The notes: generated by a model not told the origin, from the sequence alone. A stretch of 60,497 nucleotides of DNA from QHCE01 sp041743105 (GCA_041743105.1 JBGTNI010000029.1:1-60497), one strand, 5' to 3'; counted from the stretch's first letter, positions 33,958 to 42,420 are shown. Made by a program: numbers and translations.

Positions 33958-34323
33958 CTAGCACTCCCTTATGGAAGAAGCGCGGTTATCCTCTTTTGTC
34001 GGCAGCGGGCCTTGCGCGGTTCCGCCCAGTCTTAGCAGCAAATTCTGATACTTGTAGTCATCAAAAAAACAGAAGTGGGTATTCCAGCCGATACGATTCC
34101 ACTTGCTGGAGACACGGTTATCCAACCCAAACGAGCTGAGGTTGGGTGCACCGTATTTGAAATACGCCATCGTGCCGGTTCCGTCGGGTCCATCGAAAAC
34201 GCAGTAGTACCCCTTCGGACAACGTTCGAACCCACCCCCCGCGGAAGCCGATGTCGACGGCAGCAGGAAGGCTGCAATCAGCATAATTACAGCTCCCCCG
34301 GCGAGCCGCCTAAGGATCTTCAC
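33958..34323 (-). CDS. Small secreted protein, peptidase inhibitor I36-like
   Basis: The 121-residue product starts at GTG 34323 behind AAGGAG. The signal peptide (about 1–28, LLPSTSASA) leads into a mature domain GGFERCPKGYYCVFDGPDGTGTMAYFKYG, with Cys pairs and the beta-gamma-crystallin-like pattern of the I36 inhibitor family. Late residues include HFCFFDDYKY and a C-terminal Cys. It is exported; protease inhibition is a family guess. It is monocistronic with its own hairpin downstream. Confidence 0.8.
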   Translation of the reverse strand: MKILRRLAGGAVIMLIAAFLLPSTSASAGGGFERCPKGYYCVFDGPDGTGTMAYFKYGAPNLSSFGLDNRVSSKWNRIGWNTHFCFFDDYKYQNLLLRLGGTAQGPLPTKEDNRASSIREC

Positions 34324-34661
34324 TATTAGCTCCTTGATCCATTGGTACGTTCCCCAACTTTAGGGGACATGCTAGGCGATTCTGCTCGGCGCGCTGGTGT
34401 CGGGTCCCTGCTCAGGTTGGCTCTAACAGTCGCGGATATGCCGGCGGACGGAGCGACGAACCGTGATGACCAACCGTGACCGGTCAGCCTATGGAATGGG
34501 CCGCAGGGGATCGCTGTAGGCAACAATGCCTTGAAGAGGCTCTCCAGCGTGATCGCCGATCACAGTCTTGGACCGATGTCCGTTACGCAAGTTACCCCAT
34601 CACGGTCAACCGGGTCATGCTTGTCATACCTAGTTTGCGCTTCGGTCAGTTCCGGGCCCAA
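34324..34661. other. Gap upstream of the secreted-protein gene
   Basis: I see no gene in these 338 bases. Frames here are short and inconsistent, and the interval should contain the promoter of the minus-strand secreted protein and the 3' flank of the nucleoside-hydrolase-like gene. Confidence 0.4.
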
Positions 34662-35972
34662 TCAGCTGTTAGGCGTTGCGGAACTAGGGGGTTGGTGTTT
34701 TTTGGGAGGGGTTGGTGGTCCGGAAGGGGTGTATCCAGTTCCCTGGTTAGTCGGAATGTTTCGGCTCGGACCGGAAGTGCCGCCCGATGGTGAGTTGGAT
34801 TTAGTTGGAGGTCGTGTCCCCTCTACCCGTTTTTGGCTAAGGCTCTTCAGTAGAAGCGATCTGTGTATTTTCCGGGCTGGCTTACGCGGTGATCCTGCAT
34901 GGTATCTGACCATGTAAAAGCCGGTATCTCTGCCAGGGTTCTCGTCGATATCAACACTTCCCCACCGATCGCGTTCTTCCGGAGTGTGGGGAATATGTGC
35001 CAAGCTGACTGGTATGACCCCGTGCGGGCCGTACCAGACCTCTGCTGTGCCGTGAGCGCGTTGGGCGTCTCGTTGCTGGATGGCGTGGTCGAGGAGCCCC
35101 GGAAGTTGTGCGTCGTGCATCAGAATTTCTCCCGGGCGCGGTGGTCCTGCGGTCTCTTCTTGCTTTCGTCGATACTCGGCGTACGCCTTCCGGTAGGTCT
35201 CCACCAACTCGCCATAGAAACCAAGTTGTGCTAACTCGTCGGCACCGGTGAACTCTAAATCTGGCAGGCGGGTGATGTCAGTAGGAAGCAGATAGGTAGG
35301 CCCCCTGAATGTCGTCAGCGTTTGGTTTGCTGCGCCGGGGTCACAAGCTAGGTTGAATGAATTTGTTTTGCCAGCAAATGGTCGAGCACCGATTTTGCCT
35401 GTACCGGGCTGCATTTGCCCTGTTACCGGGTCTTTGACTTTGCTGTCTTGCCAGTCGAACAATCCATGCTGGCCAACCATGATTCCACTGAATTTATGGC
35501 CGATCGTCGGATGATTTAGCAGTTGAGGAAGACCCGTAAATGGTCCAGCTGAGATGATATGAACTGGTGATTCCAACCCCTCGATCAAACGCACAAGATC
35601 ATCGAAGCCACCGACCGGCATCTTTTCATCGCCGGGCATCATCAGGTTTCGGGTGTCGATATGTCGGGCTCGGGGAACGACATGGATCGGTGCAATACCC
35701 CCCACAAACCCTGGAATTTCACGGCCAGCTCGGTGTAAAAAACCCACCAGACGCTGCGCGTCAAGCCTTGCGTACTCAGCAGAGATATCATCGTCGCAGA
35801 CATCACGAGGCGCGCTCAAGTCCCTCGTGATAGGGCGACCGATGTTCACCACAGCACGCAGATCAAACCTTCGAGCAGGATCTGAGGCTACAAGAGCGGC
35901 AGCATGAGTATCAACCGCCACATTGTCACCAAACAAAATCGCCGGATCCTTAGACCTTTTCCCATCAGCCAT
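34662..35972 (-). CDS. Diverged nucleoside-hydrolase-like protein with Pro-rich tail
   Basis: The first 330 or so of 436 residues follow the inosine-uridine hydrolase layout: an N-terminal strand NVAVDTHAAALVAS, FDLRAVVNIGRPI, then HIISAGPFTGLPQLLNHPTI and FSGIMVGQHG, which correspond to the GPLTNLA and MGG regions. The normal Ca-binding DTDxGxDDA reads VDTHAAALVA here, with most acidic ligands gone, so catalysis is doubtful. The last 80 residues are Pro/Ser/Thr/Lys low complexity. There is no signal peptide. It sits among mobile-element relics with AT-richer codons. The family link is an inference from pattern. Confidence 0.6.
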   Translation of the reverse strand: MADGKRSKDPAILFGDNVAVDTHAAALVASDPARRFDLRAVVNIGRPITRDLSAPRDVCDDDISAEYARLDAQRLVGFLHRAGREIPGFVGGIAPIHVVPRARHIDTRNLMMPGDEKMPVGGFDDLVRLIEGLESPVHIISAGPFTGLPQLLNHPTIGHKFSGIMVGQHGLFDWQDSKVKDPVTGQMQPGTGKIGARPFAGKTNSFNLACDPGAANQTLTTFRGPTYLLPTDITRLPDLEFTGADELAQLGFYGELVETYRKAYAEYRRKQEETAGPPRPGEILMHDAQLPGLLDHAIQQRDAQRAHGTAEVWYGPHGVIPVSLAHIPHTPEERDRWGSVDIDENPGRDTGFYMVRYHAGSPRKPARKIHRSLLLKSLSQKRVEGTRPPTKSNSPSGGTSGPSRNIPTNQGTGYTPSGPPTPPKKHQPPSSATPNS

Positions 35973-36112
35973 GGCTCTATCTCCCCGAATGAATTAAGCG
36001 GTAGAGCTCTCCTACCGCATACACTATGACTGATCTCATACGGAAATAAACCGTTTTCAAACACCCGGCCACTCTGACGGCTTGAACCGAAAGTTCCGCC
36101 TCTGAGAATGTG

Positions 36113-36256
36113 GAACAGCTGGGTGATAATTCACCCCGAGCGGTGATGGAAGTACTCGGTCACCCCGGTATCGCCATCGCAATGAACATCTACACCCATG
36201 TCTTGCCTACGTTGGCTAGCGACGAGATATCAGGAATGGGTGAACTTTTGAGATGA
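36113..36256 (+). pseudogene. C-terminal relic of a phage-type tyrosine integrase
   Basis: The frame reads PRAVMEVLGHPGIAIAMNIY, then THVLP and ends GELLR before TGA. LGHPGIAIAMNIYTH contains the conserved LGH and the catalytic Tyr of tyrosine recombinases. The rest of the enzyme, at least 250 residues with the Arg–Lys–His–Arg sites, is missing. The gap around it (35973–36514) holds no other gene I can support; it marks former phage or island integration. Confidence 0.85.
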
Positions 36257-36514
36257 CGTACCCCAGCATTGCCGTCATAAGCCGTCCACTGACTAGGACA
36301 GGACCATGATCCAAGCATTTACCAGCTCAAGAGGGGTGGACCTAACGTGTCAGCATAAGAACCACACCCTGCTGGTCGAAGGCCCTGAGATCACGATTCG
36401 TCCCGTCGGTATCCGGCGGGTGGTGGGCGGTGAACTCCCCTACGATCATCATGGTCAGCGCTCTGCCGCCGCGCCGCTGAACTACCCCGCCGCTGCTAAG
36501 CAGGAGCAACTGTC

Positions 36515-37087
36515 ATGGCTGAGGACGCCCCTATCCGCCGCCTTCTCACTGACCCTGCGAACAACACCTACGCGCTGCTCGAACTCCGCACAGCGACCGG
36601 GCAGGGACTCAGCGACGAGTTCGTTCGACTCGGACAACTGCTTTGGGTTGGCGCGTGGTTCACTCGCAACGCCTGTATGGAGGGTGTCGCCTTGTTGACT
36701 CAAATGATTGGTCAGTCAGCGAGCGGCGTGGTAACGATGCTCAAGGTCGAGAATTGGTATACCGCCTCGGTTGTCCTTCGGCAACTCGTTGAACAGCACT
36801 ATCTCTCCGCTCTGTTCGCCAATGACCCGCCGCAAGCAGAGCGATGGGTTCATGCCTCCACGAATCGGATAGAGAAGTCTTTCAAGCCTAGCCAAATGCG
36901 TTCGTCGGGAGGTTTTAGCGCTGCTGAATACAAGAGCCACTGCGAGCAAGCGGGCCACCCCAATCCACATGCACGATGGATGCTACCCGACCACAATCCA
37001 CATATTCCACATGCCCTGCTCTGGGTCGATCTGAACCGACATCTGGTCGAGATCACCGACAGTCTTCTGCGATTGGATGAGCGCTGA
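36515..37087 (+). CDS. Uncharacterised helical protein (DUF5677-like)
   Basis: The 190-residue product starts at ATG 36515 with GGAG about 10 bases upstream. It is mostly helical, with ENWYTASVVLRQLVEQHYLS (about 76–95) resembling the DUF5677 core, and a His-rich late part (HPNPHARWMLPDHNPHIPHALLW). There is no membrane segment or signal. It lies between integrase and IS30 relics, in a region where cargo genes of mobile elements are expected. Function is unknown; defence is possible but unproven. Confidence 0.7.
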   Translation: MAEDAPIRRLLTDPANNTYALLELRTATGQGLSDEFVRLGQLLWVGAWFTRNACMEGVALLTQMIGQSASGVVTMLKVENWYTASVVLRQLVEQHYLSALFANDPPQAERWVHASTNRIEKSFKPSQMRSSGGFSAAEYKSHCEQAGHPNPHARWMLPDHNPHIPHALLWVDLNRHLVEITDSLLRLDER

Positions 37088-37546
37088 GGGGCACATGCCG
37101 CACCTTCGTTCAGCTCACGCGTTTACCCAACGATGGTTGAATTAGGACCCGCTGTCCGACCGCTTCCCACATGGTCCCGCAACGCCCGATGAGTATCTAA
37201 CCTGAAAGTTTCCGCCGCCGAGACGACGCCGCCCGCGTGCTCGCCACGTGCGCCCGATACCCGGCGTTACCGCCATGTCTTCGGCGCTCCCGCGACACCA
37301 CCGACGGATGCCGCCCGACCCGCGCAGCGATCTCAAGGTTCGACAACCTCTCGGCCAGGCCACGCGAGATCTCTTCCCGCTCGACCCCAGTCAACATCCG
37401 TCGTACGCCTGCGACACAAGACTCCCACGATGATCACACCAACACCGAGACAGTCCTATCAAGACAAACCCACCAGATTGCTTCCACCCCCCGAGAAAAA
37501 GAAGCTCTGCGCCTTCGAAGCTGCGACGGAGGGAGCCAAGACTTGA
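37088..37546. other. Gap with IS30 debris
   Basis: These 459 bases hold only the IS30 transposase fragment described separately. The flanks contain no inverted-repeat ends that I can recognise, and no other coding frame is convincing. Confidence 0.45.
37197..37397 (-). pseudogene. N-terminal relic of an IS30-family transposase
   Basis: The frame reads LTGVEREEISRGLAERLSNL and EIAARVGRHPSVVSRERRRH, the IS30 helix-turn-helix in which the conserved VSRE follows GRxPSxV. It continues GGNAGYRAHVASTRAASSRRRK and then stops; the DDE catalytic domain is missing. It is a dead insertion sequence fragment about 1 kb from the integrase relic. Confidence 0.85.
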
Positions 37547-38770
37547 TTAGAAATAAGTATCCAACAGATCGACCACGCAATATGACTCATCAACCATTGG
37601 AATCACGCGCCATTTATCGAAGGCTGTACAGGGGTGTGAAATGCCAAAGCCCAGTAAGTCGCCAGGCGAGATCTCGCGCCCCTCATACTGAAGGTAAGCA
37701 TGCTGATCATTGATCCTCACCACGCTCATATCACAAACCGCTGCGACTCTGCCGGTGGGTAGCCGTTTGCGCAAAGGCACAGGAAATCCGTCGTCGAATG
37801 GGACGTCCCGGCGACCCATACCTACGATCGCGAGCCCTGGTTCAGGAGTCGACAACACCTGAGACCACACTTCGAGAGCTGCAGTCAAAGACCCATTGCC
37901 GACACCGTGCCCGAGGGGGCTTATTCTGTCGTAGCTTCCGGAATCATGACTAACATAGGCGCCACTGCGCAACAAAACAGTTAGTCGCCGCGCGGGTAGC
38001 CAATCTCCTTTGAATTGTTCGACCACGAGGTCGAAGTAGTCACTGCCGCCAGCCGTAAGGATTACCTCGTCTCCAAGTAAGCCAGTATCGCTCAATCTGC
38101 GCGTGGTATCTTTTATCCAGGCCAAAAAGTCGACGATTTTTTCTTTGTCTGACATTAGGCCTTCGAAGCCAGCGACACCACACAGTTTCACGCCATCCGC
38201 AGCCATAGCAGCCTTGGCGACCTGTTCCGCATCTGCGTAAGATCGGCAGCCTGTACGTCCTCCCTCATATCCCAGTTCCACTAACACTTTGAAAGGTGGA
38301 GAGCCGAGGCTTGTCGAGACAGAACTCAGCATTTTGACGTTTTCCGGTGTGTCAACGTAGCAATAGAAATCAAGGCCCTGACGCATCTCGAGGGCAAGCC
38401 ACTTTATAACCTTGGAGTCACAGATTCCGTTAGCAAACAACAGGCGGTCAACACCAGCCTTGCGAGCCACCAGTACCTGATTCAGCGTCGCTACCGTTAT
38501 CCCCCATGCACCAGCATCTAATTGAGCGCGAAAGAGCATTGGAGACATGGCTGTTTTACCATGCGGCGCGAGCTCGACGTCGTGCGTGCGACAATAATTT
38601 GCCATCACCGAAATGTTTGACATAATCGCGGTTTTCCGTGCCACTAATAGCGGCCAGACAAAAGGGCCTTCGAAGACATGATGGTTTGCAGCAATAAAGG
38701 CGTCATAAGCGACTGACTGTTCAGGCAGCCAAAATCCCTTTGTTCCCCAGTCGAGGACTCTCCCGTCCAC
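37547..38770 (-). CDS. Fold-type III PLP amino-acid deaminase/aldolase-like enzyme
   Basis: The 407-residue protein belongs to the alanine-racemase-fold D-threonine aldolase / D-serine dehydratase group. The PLP lysine is in HGKTAMSP (K73). The barrel continues with YVDTPENV and GYEGGRTGCRS, and the C-terminal beta domain has GISHPCTAFDKW (about 384–395), where His and Cys bind the metal in eukaryotic D-serine dehydratase. It may degrade a D-amino acid or a 3-hydroxy amino acid. Codon use is AT-richer than the core, and both flanks carry recombinase or IS relics, so transfer is likely. Confidence 0.85.
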   Translation of the reverse strand: MDGRVLDWGTKGFWLPEQSVAYDAFIAANHHVFEGPFVWPLLVARKTAIMSNISVMANYCRTHDVELAPHGKTAMSPMLFRAQLDAGAWGITVATLNQVLVARKAGVDRLLFANGICDSKVIKWLALEMRQGLDFYCYVDTPENVKMLSSVSTSLGSPPFKVLVELGYEGGRTGCRSYADAEQVAKAAMAADGVKLCGVAGFEGLMSDKEKIVDFLAWIKDTTRRLSDTGLLGDEVILTAGGSDYFDLVVEQFKGDWLPARRLTVLLRSGAYVSHDSGSYDRISPLGHGVGNGSLTAALEVWSQVLSTPEPGLAIVGMGRRDVPFDDGFPVPLRKRLPTGRVAAVCDMSVVRINDQHAYLQYEGREISPGDLLGFGISHPCTAFDKWRVIPMVDESYCVVDLLDTYF

Positions 38771-39290
38771 TTCATCACCCCAAGCAAAGAGCGCTTCCCA
38801 ACGTGTCCAGTCTACTTAGTTGATACCCGCGTCATCTGCACGGGGCTCTCGGTAAGAACCTTACCGAGAGCCATGTCACCGACTACTCCCCAAATACGTC
38901 AGCAGGCTTAACGTTTTCCCAGCTGAGAAGAGTTGGAACTACTGATAGCTTCTCGAAATGCTCTGACCTTGTTAGACTTGCTCGGCACGCTAGAGCGCCT
39001 ATAGATCAGGCATGCTCACGAGTCTTGAGGGAATTAACGCCCGTTCCGACCAGACTCGGCGTGTTAGCGACTCAGTGTCCGGCTGGCCGACACGGACGTG
39101 CACAGTCTGGGCTCGTGTTATAGAGCCGGGACAACTGCGTGAGAGCTCGCCGAACAGTTCGGGATCAGCAAGAGCAGCGTCAAGCACACTGCTACGAGTT
39201 CAAAGGCACGGCAGACAGACACCACTTAGCCTCAACCTAATGCGCAGCGCCCCAGCCAGGGTCGCTCGTCCGATCATTCGGGCGCACAAT
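38771..39290. other. Gap with hairpin and recombinase-like relic
   Basis: No intact gene lies in these 520 bases. A strong hairpin sits at 38844–38872. Around 39143–39220 the plus strand reads ELAEQFGISKSSVKHTATSS, a helix-turn-helix of resolvase or transposase type, interrupted by a stop just upstream. It is probably debris of a recombinase. Confidence 0.5.
38844..38872. repeat. 13-bp perfect hairpin upstream of the PLP enzyme
   Basis: GGCTCTCGGTAAG and its complement enclose the loop AAC. It lies 74 bases before the start codon of the PLP enzyme, in its leader or promoter. There is no T run, so it is more likely an operator or RNA element than a terminator. Confidence 0.7.
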
Positions 39291-39785
39291 TCATGATTGG
39301 ATGGCTGGGATGAGTAGTTCTCCGTATCGGTGTGGTGTGCCACTGGGGGCGTAGAACACGTCTTCGGCTAGGTTGAAGTTGAATTTCTGATAGAACTCGT
39401 AGGCTCCGAATCTGATATTGCCCCACAGTAGGCCGCCGCCGTTGTGGGCGATCCGGGAAACGCAATAATTCAGTAGGTCTGCGCCATAGCCGTGCCCTTG
39501 GTGTTCTGGAAGCACGGCCATACCGCGTAATCTCCACGGGCTGGAGTTCTCGGTACGCGGAGACGGGGTATCCATCATCGTAGCAACACCGACGATCTTG
39601 CCGGCCCCAATGAGACCGAAATGCGTTGTGGTCGGATCCTCGTCGCCGGTTTCCTGCGACAGGGACAATGGACGATCCGGTGAATCAGGGAAATAGGCTG
39701 CGTGGCGGACCGGCCACACGTCAGCTGCCATCGCAGTAATGATATTTGGAGGTACCTTTTGAGTATGCCCGCCCACTGATGTCAA
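39291..39785 (-). CDS. GNAT family N-acetyltransferase
   Basis: The 164-residue product has the acetyl-CoA loop in RGMAVLPEHQGHGYGADLLNY (about residues 86–106, the QGHGYG version of Q/RxxGxG/A), followed by the family's late FYQKFNFNLAEDVF. Its substrate is unknown. It is alone on the minus strand downstream of the tRNA-Ala gene. Confidence 0.85.
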   Translation of the reverse strand: MTSVGGHTQKVPPNIITAMAADVWPVRHAAYFPDSPDRPLSLSQETGDEDPTTTHFGLIGAGKIVGVATMMDTPSPRTENSSPWRLRGMAVLPEHQGHGYGADLLNYCVSRIAHNGGGLLWGNIRFGAYEFYQKFNFNLAEDVFYAPSGTPHRYGELLIPAIQS

Positions 39786-39869
39786 CGAATCCCCCTTACT
39801 AGGTGAACCCTAACGCTCCAGCGGCTGTACGTGGCCTTGAGACCTACGCTGGCAAAGTCGGTTCGTGGG

Positions 39870-39942
39870 TGGAGCTGAGGGGACTCGAACCCCTGACCCC
39901 CACACTGCCAGTGTGGTGCGCTACCAGCTGCGCCACAGCCCC
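39870..39942 (-). tRNA. tRNA-Ala (GGC)
   Basis: The minus strand folds into a full cloverleaf of 73 bases: acceptor GGGGCTG/CAGCTCC with one G·T, D stem GCGC/GCGC, anticodon stem CCACA/TGTGG with loop CTGGCAG (anticodon GGC), T arm AGGGG-TTCGAGT-CCCCT and discriminator A. CCA is not encoded. Alanine is the only amino acid for GGC. Confidence 0.97.
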
Positions 39943-40023
39943 GTGCGGTTCTACAACTTCGTAACCGCCGACTGGGAAAGTGTACACAGCTCGTCAGTGC
40001 CCATTGCCCCGCCCACCGAGCTC

Positions 40024-40605
40024 CTAGTTCAGCGAGGGATCGGATGGGAAGAGCGCCACTGCCGCGAGTAGCCCGTTCTGCCGCCGCAGCACCATGGTCC
40101 ACAGGTCGTCGGGCTGCTCCACGAACGGATCGCCGGGCAGCGCATCGCAGACGAACCAGGCGCCTTCGGCGACCTCTGACTCTAACTGACCCGCTTCCCA
40201 CCCGGCGTAGCCGGCAAAGACCCTGAGCCCATCGAGCTGACCGGAAAAACTCTCCGGCGCGCGCGTCACGTCTAGCGTTCCGATGCTGCCCATGAACGGG
40301 CTGAATCCTTCGAGTTTGAAGTTGGGTTGCACGCGGGCGACACAGATCGCCGCATCGGGTTGCACGGGACCGCCCTCGAAGACCACCGATGGGGCCGCGA
40401 CAAGGTGCTCCCATCCATCGAGAACATCGGTCACTTCCACCTCGGTGGCGCGGTTGAGTACCACGCCGAGAGCGCTGAATTCGTCATGTGCTGCCACCAG
40501 CACCACGGATCGCTCAAAGTTGGGGTCGCGTAGCAGGGGACTGGCCACAAGTAGTTTGCCCAGCAGGGGTTTACCGGTTGCCGCCGGCTCCGATCTTGCG
40601 CTCAC
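40024..40605 (-). CDS. YqgE/AlgH family protein
   Basis: The 193 residues match the DUF179 family (Rv0038 type): GKLLVASPLLRDPNFERSVV near the start (about 14–33), LGVVLNRATEVEV, FEGGPVQPDA and the late FAGYAGWEAGQLESEVAEGAW. No enzymatic role is established for the family. It is a conserved core gene, 81 bases upstream of the tRNA-Ala gene on the same strand. Confidence 0.95.
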   Translation of the reverse strand: MSARSEPAATGKPLLGKLLVASPLLRDPNFERSVVLVAAHDEFSALGVVLNRATEVEVTDVLDGWEHLVAAPSVVFEGGPVQPDAAICVARVQPNFKLEGFSPFMGSIGTLDVTRAPESFSGQLDGLRVFAGYAGWEAGQLESEVAEGAWFVCDALPGDPFVEQPDDLWTMVLRRQNGLLAAVALFPSDPSLN

Positions 40606-40941
40606 GAGACTCCACCTCCCGCCACTACGATCTCGCAGTACCTATGTACTGGCACACTAGCCGTGAGTGCCCGAAGACGGAAGCGGTTGTGGCAGCCCTC
40701 GATGCAGCGTCGCCACCTCCTCGGCAGAGTTGAGGTGTGCGAGCTGCCACAGTTTGCGCGGCGAGGTGAGCTTCGATGTGAAGTTAGCGGCGCAACACAG
40801 GCGTGTCGCCTGAGCACAACCCGACGAGCGTCCACCGCGGTCGACGTTGCTGGCTTGATGCTGACACAGCGGGACGAGGGGATGCCAGACATGTATATTC
40901 ACGACGTCTGATGACAATGGCTTTCATTTTCTGGAGCACGC
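40606..40941. other. Gap between yqgE-type and CooC-like genes
   Basis: These 336 bases hold several short overlapping frames on both strands, none with a family resemblance or a good ribosome site. The promoters of the two divergent genes should be here. Confidence 0.4.
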
Positions 40942-41871
40942 ATGCTGATTTTGTCCGAAGCCGCGCCAAAATCCATGCCGCCCGCACCCGGCTCCCCGTT
41001 GTTCAACGGCCTATCGGTGCGTGAGAATCCGCTCGTTGCGGGAGCGCATCGGGTGCAAACCAACGGCGTGGTCAGTATACGCACCGGTGAGATGTCCCCG
41101 AAGGATCAGCTCAACCACTGCAACCATTTCCTGGTGGGTGCAGGGCTTCGGCTCGGCCTGCACACCGTGACCGGCAAGGACGAGTTGCTGATCGCCGAGA
41201 TGATGGCCGGAAACGACAACGTGACCAGCGGGCTGCCATCAGTCGCCGACGGTGCCTTCATCGTGGTTGAGCCCACCGCCGAGAGCCTCGATGCCTACCG
41301 GCAGATCGCCGACTGCTACTCCCAGCTCGGTGTGCCTAACATCGCGGTGGTGGCCAATCAAGTGGAAGACGACAGCGATCTGACGTTCATCGCCGAGCAT
41401 ATCGATCAAGACGTTGCGTGCGAGATTCCGCGGGACAAGCAGTTTTTCCGCGCGCCACAGGCTGGTGAGCATCCACCACTCCCGCCACAGATCGCTAGGG
41501 AACTAGGCAAACTCCACGACGTGATCGCCGGATGGCAGCCCGAGCCGCCGGAGGAGAAGTACTTAAGAGCAGTGGACTTCCACAACCGCAACTATCCGGA
41601 GCAGGCGTTACCGCCGGCAATCGCCGCAACGGGTGCCCGCAGCTACGCGCACCGAGTGCGGCAGCTACGCGACACAACCGAGCTCACTCCGACCGAAACG
41701 ACGCCAAGCGTAAGCGCCCAGACGCCAGCCGCGGTCGATGCCGGAACTCAGGCGCATGGTGCGCTAGTCCGTGCCATGCGCGGGCCACGGGCGGCATTGC
41801 GACAGCTCATCCGGCGCTCGCGCACCCACTCGACCGCTCCAAGAAACCGTCAGGGCGGCAACCGACGCTGA
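40942..41871 (+). CDS. CooC/MinD-like protein lacking the P-loop
   Basis: The 309-residue product contains GAFIVVEPTAESLDAYRQIA (about residues 109–128), then LGVPNIAVVANQVEDDSDL and a C-terminal FIAEHIDQDVACEIPRD, the switch and Rossmann half of CooC-type MinD ATPases. The N terminus normally carries GKGGVGKTT, but here there is no Walker A in the protein or in the ten codons open upstream. The last 80 residues are a Thr/Ala/Arg-rich tail. It may be a non-ATPase partner. The assignment is moderate. Confidence 0.6.
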   Translation: MLILSEAAPKSMPPAPGSPLFNGLSVRENPLVAGAHRVQTNGVVSIRTGEMSPKDQLNHCNHFLVGAGLRLGLHTVTGKDELLIAEMMAGNDNVTSGLPSVADGAFIVVEPTAESLDAYRQIADCYSQLGVPNIAVVANQVEDDSDLTFIAEHIDQDVACEIPRDKQFFRAPQAGEHPPLPPQIARELGKLHDVIAGWQPEPPEEKYLRAVDFHNRNYPEQALPPAIAATGARSYAHRVRQLRDTTELTPTETTPSVSAQTPAAVDAGTQAHGALVRAMRGPRAALRQLIRRSRTHSTAPRNRQGGNRR

Positions 41872-41873
41872 AC

Positions 41874-42146
41874 CTAACCCGGCCAGCTGCCAGTGAGCCG
41901 TCGCACGCTGGCGGCGCCGCCGCGGTCGACCGCGGCTTTTACCATCGCGAAGATCGCACCCTGAATCGCCGCCGCCGCAATCACCTCGCCCCAGCCGCGA
42001 TCTTCGTCGGTGGCATCGGGAGTGTCGTCGTCACCGGAGATCAACTTCCATGTCTGGCGAAAAGCTAGGGCTGCCACAGCCCCGGCCGCCACGCTGGCAA
42101 CCAGACTGACGGGCTTGAACAATAGATTCACCGTGACCTCCGCCAC
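41874..42146 (-). CDS. DUF4235 membrane protein
   Basis: The 90 residues have two hydrophobic helices (about 8–30, LLFKPVSLVASVAAGAVAAL, and about 52–72, EVIAAAAIQGAIFAMVKAAV) separated by an acidic loop, as in DUF4235. This family commonly sits with DUF3618 and holin-like genes in actinobacteria, as here. It overlaps the DUF3618 gene by 19 bases. Function is unknown. Confidence 0.85.
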   Translation of the reverse strand: MAEVTVNLLFKPVSLVASVAAGAVAALAFRQTWKLISGDDDTPDATDEDRGWGEVIAAAAIQGAIFAMVKAAVDRGGAASVRRLTGSWPG

Positions 42147-42376
42147 GCCACTACGACACCGATCAAGACCAGTAACGACACCGCCGCCACGACGGCGGTC
42201 TGATTCTGCTTCCCGAACTCCGCAGCCTGCTGGGTACGCTGCCGCGCGCCGCGGCTGACCCGCGCCTTAACGTTGAGCCGGTCGGTCAGCGCCTGCACCG
42301 CCTCACTGAGTTCAGCCCGGGCAGCTGCGATGTTCTTACGGGACTGTTTAATCTCGCTTCCAGCTAACAAAGCCAT
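42128..42376 (-). CDS. DUF3618 membrane-anchored protein
   Basis: The 82 residues have an amphipathic charged helix (IKQSRKNIAAARAELSEAVQ) and one C-terminal transmembrane helix (about 58–77) followed by RRSR. That is the DUF3618 pattern (short RxELxxTVxxL helix, membrane anchor). It is the middle gene of the small membrane protein set, and a role at the envelope under stress is inferred only from company. Confidence 0.85.
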   Translation of the reverse strand: MALLAGSEIKQSRKNIAAARAELSEAVQALTDRLNVKARVSRGARQRTQQAAEFGKQNQTAVVAAVSLLVLIGVVVAWRRSR

Positions 42377-42420
42377 CTGCGTACTCCCTATTCTGCTAAT
42401 CCTGCAATGATCATGAGTAC

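Noticed and set aside
36306..36698. 130-codon plus-strand frame after the integrase relic
   Set aside because: It runs for 184 bases through the better-supported gene at 36515 in another frame and shows no recognisable domain; at most its first 60 codons could be debris.
39012..39296. 94-codon plus-strand frame as a recombinase gene
   Set aside because: The HTH-like peptide is in a different frame and preceded by a stop, so only a relic can be claimed.
40912..40926. Zur-like box TGACAATGGCTTTCA before the CooC-like gene
   Set aside because: Only the left half fits a Zur consensus; the right half has several mismatches and no metal gene is adjacent.
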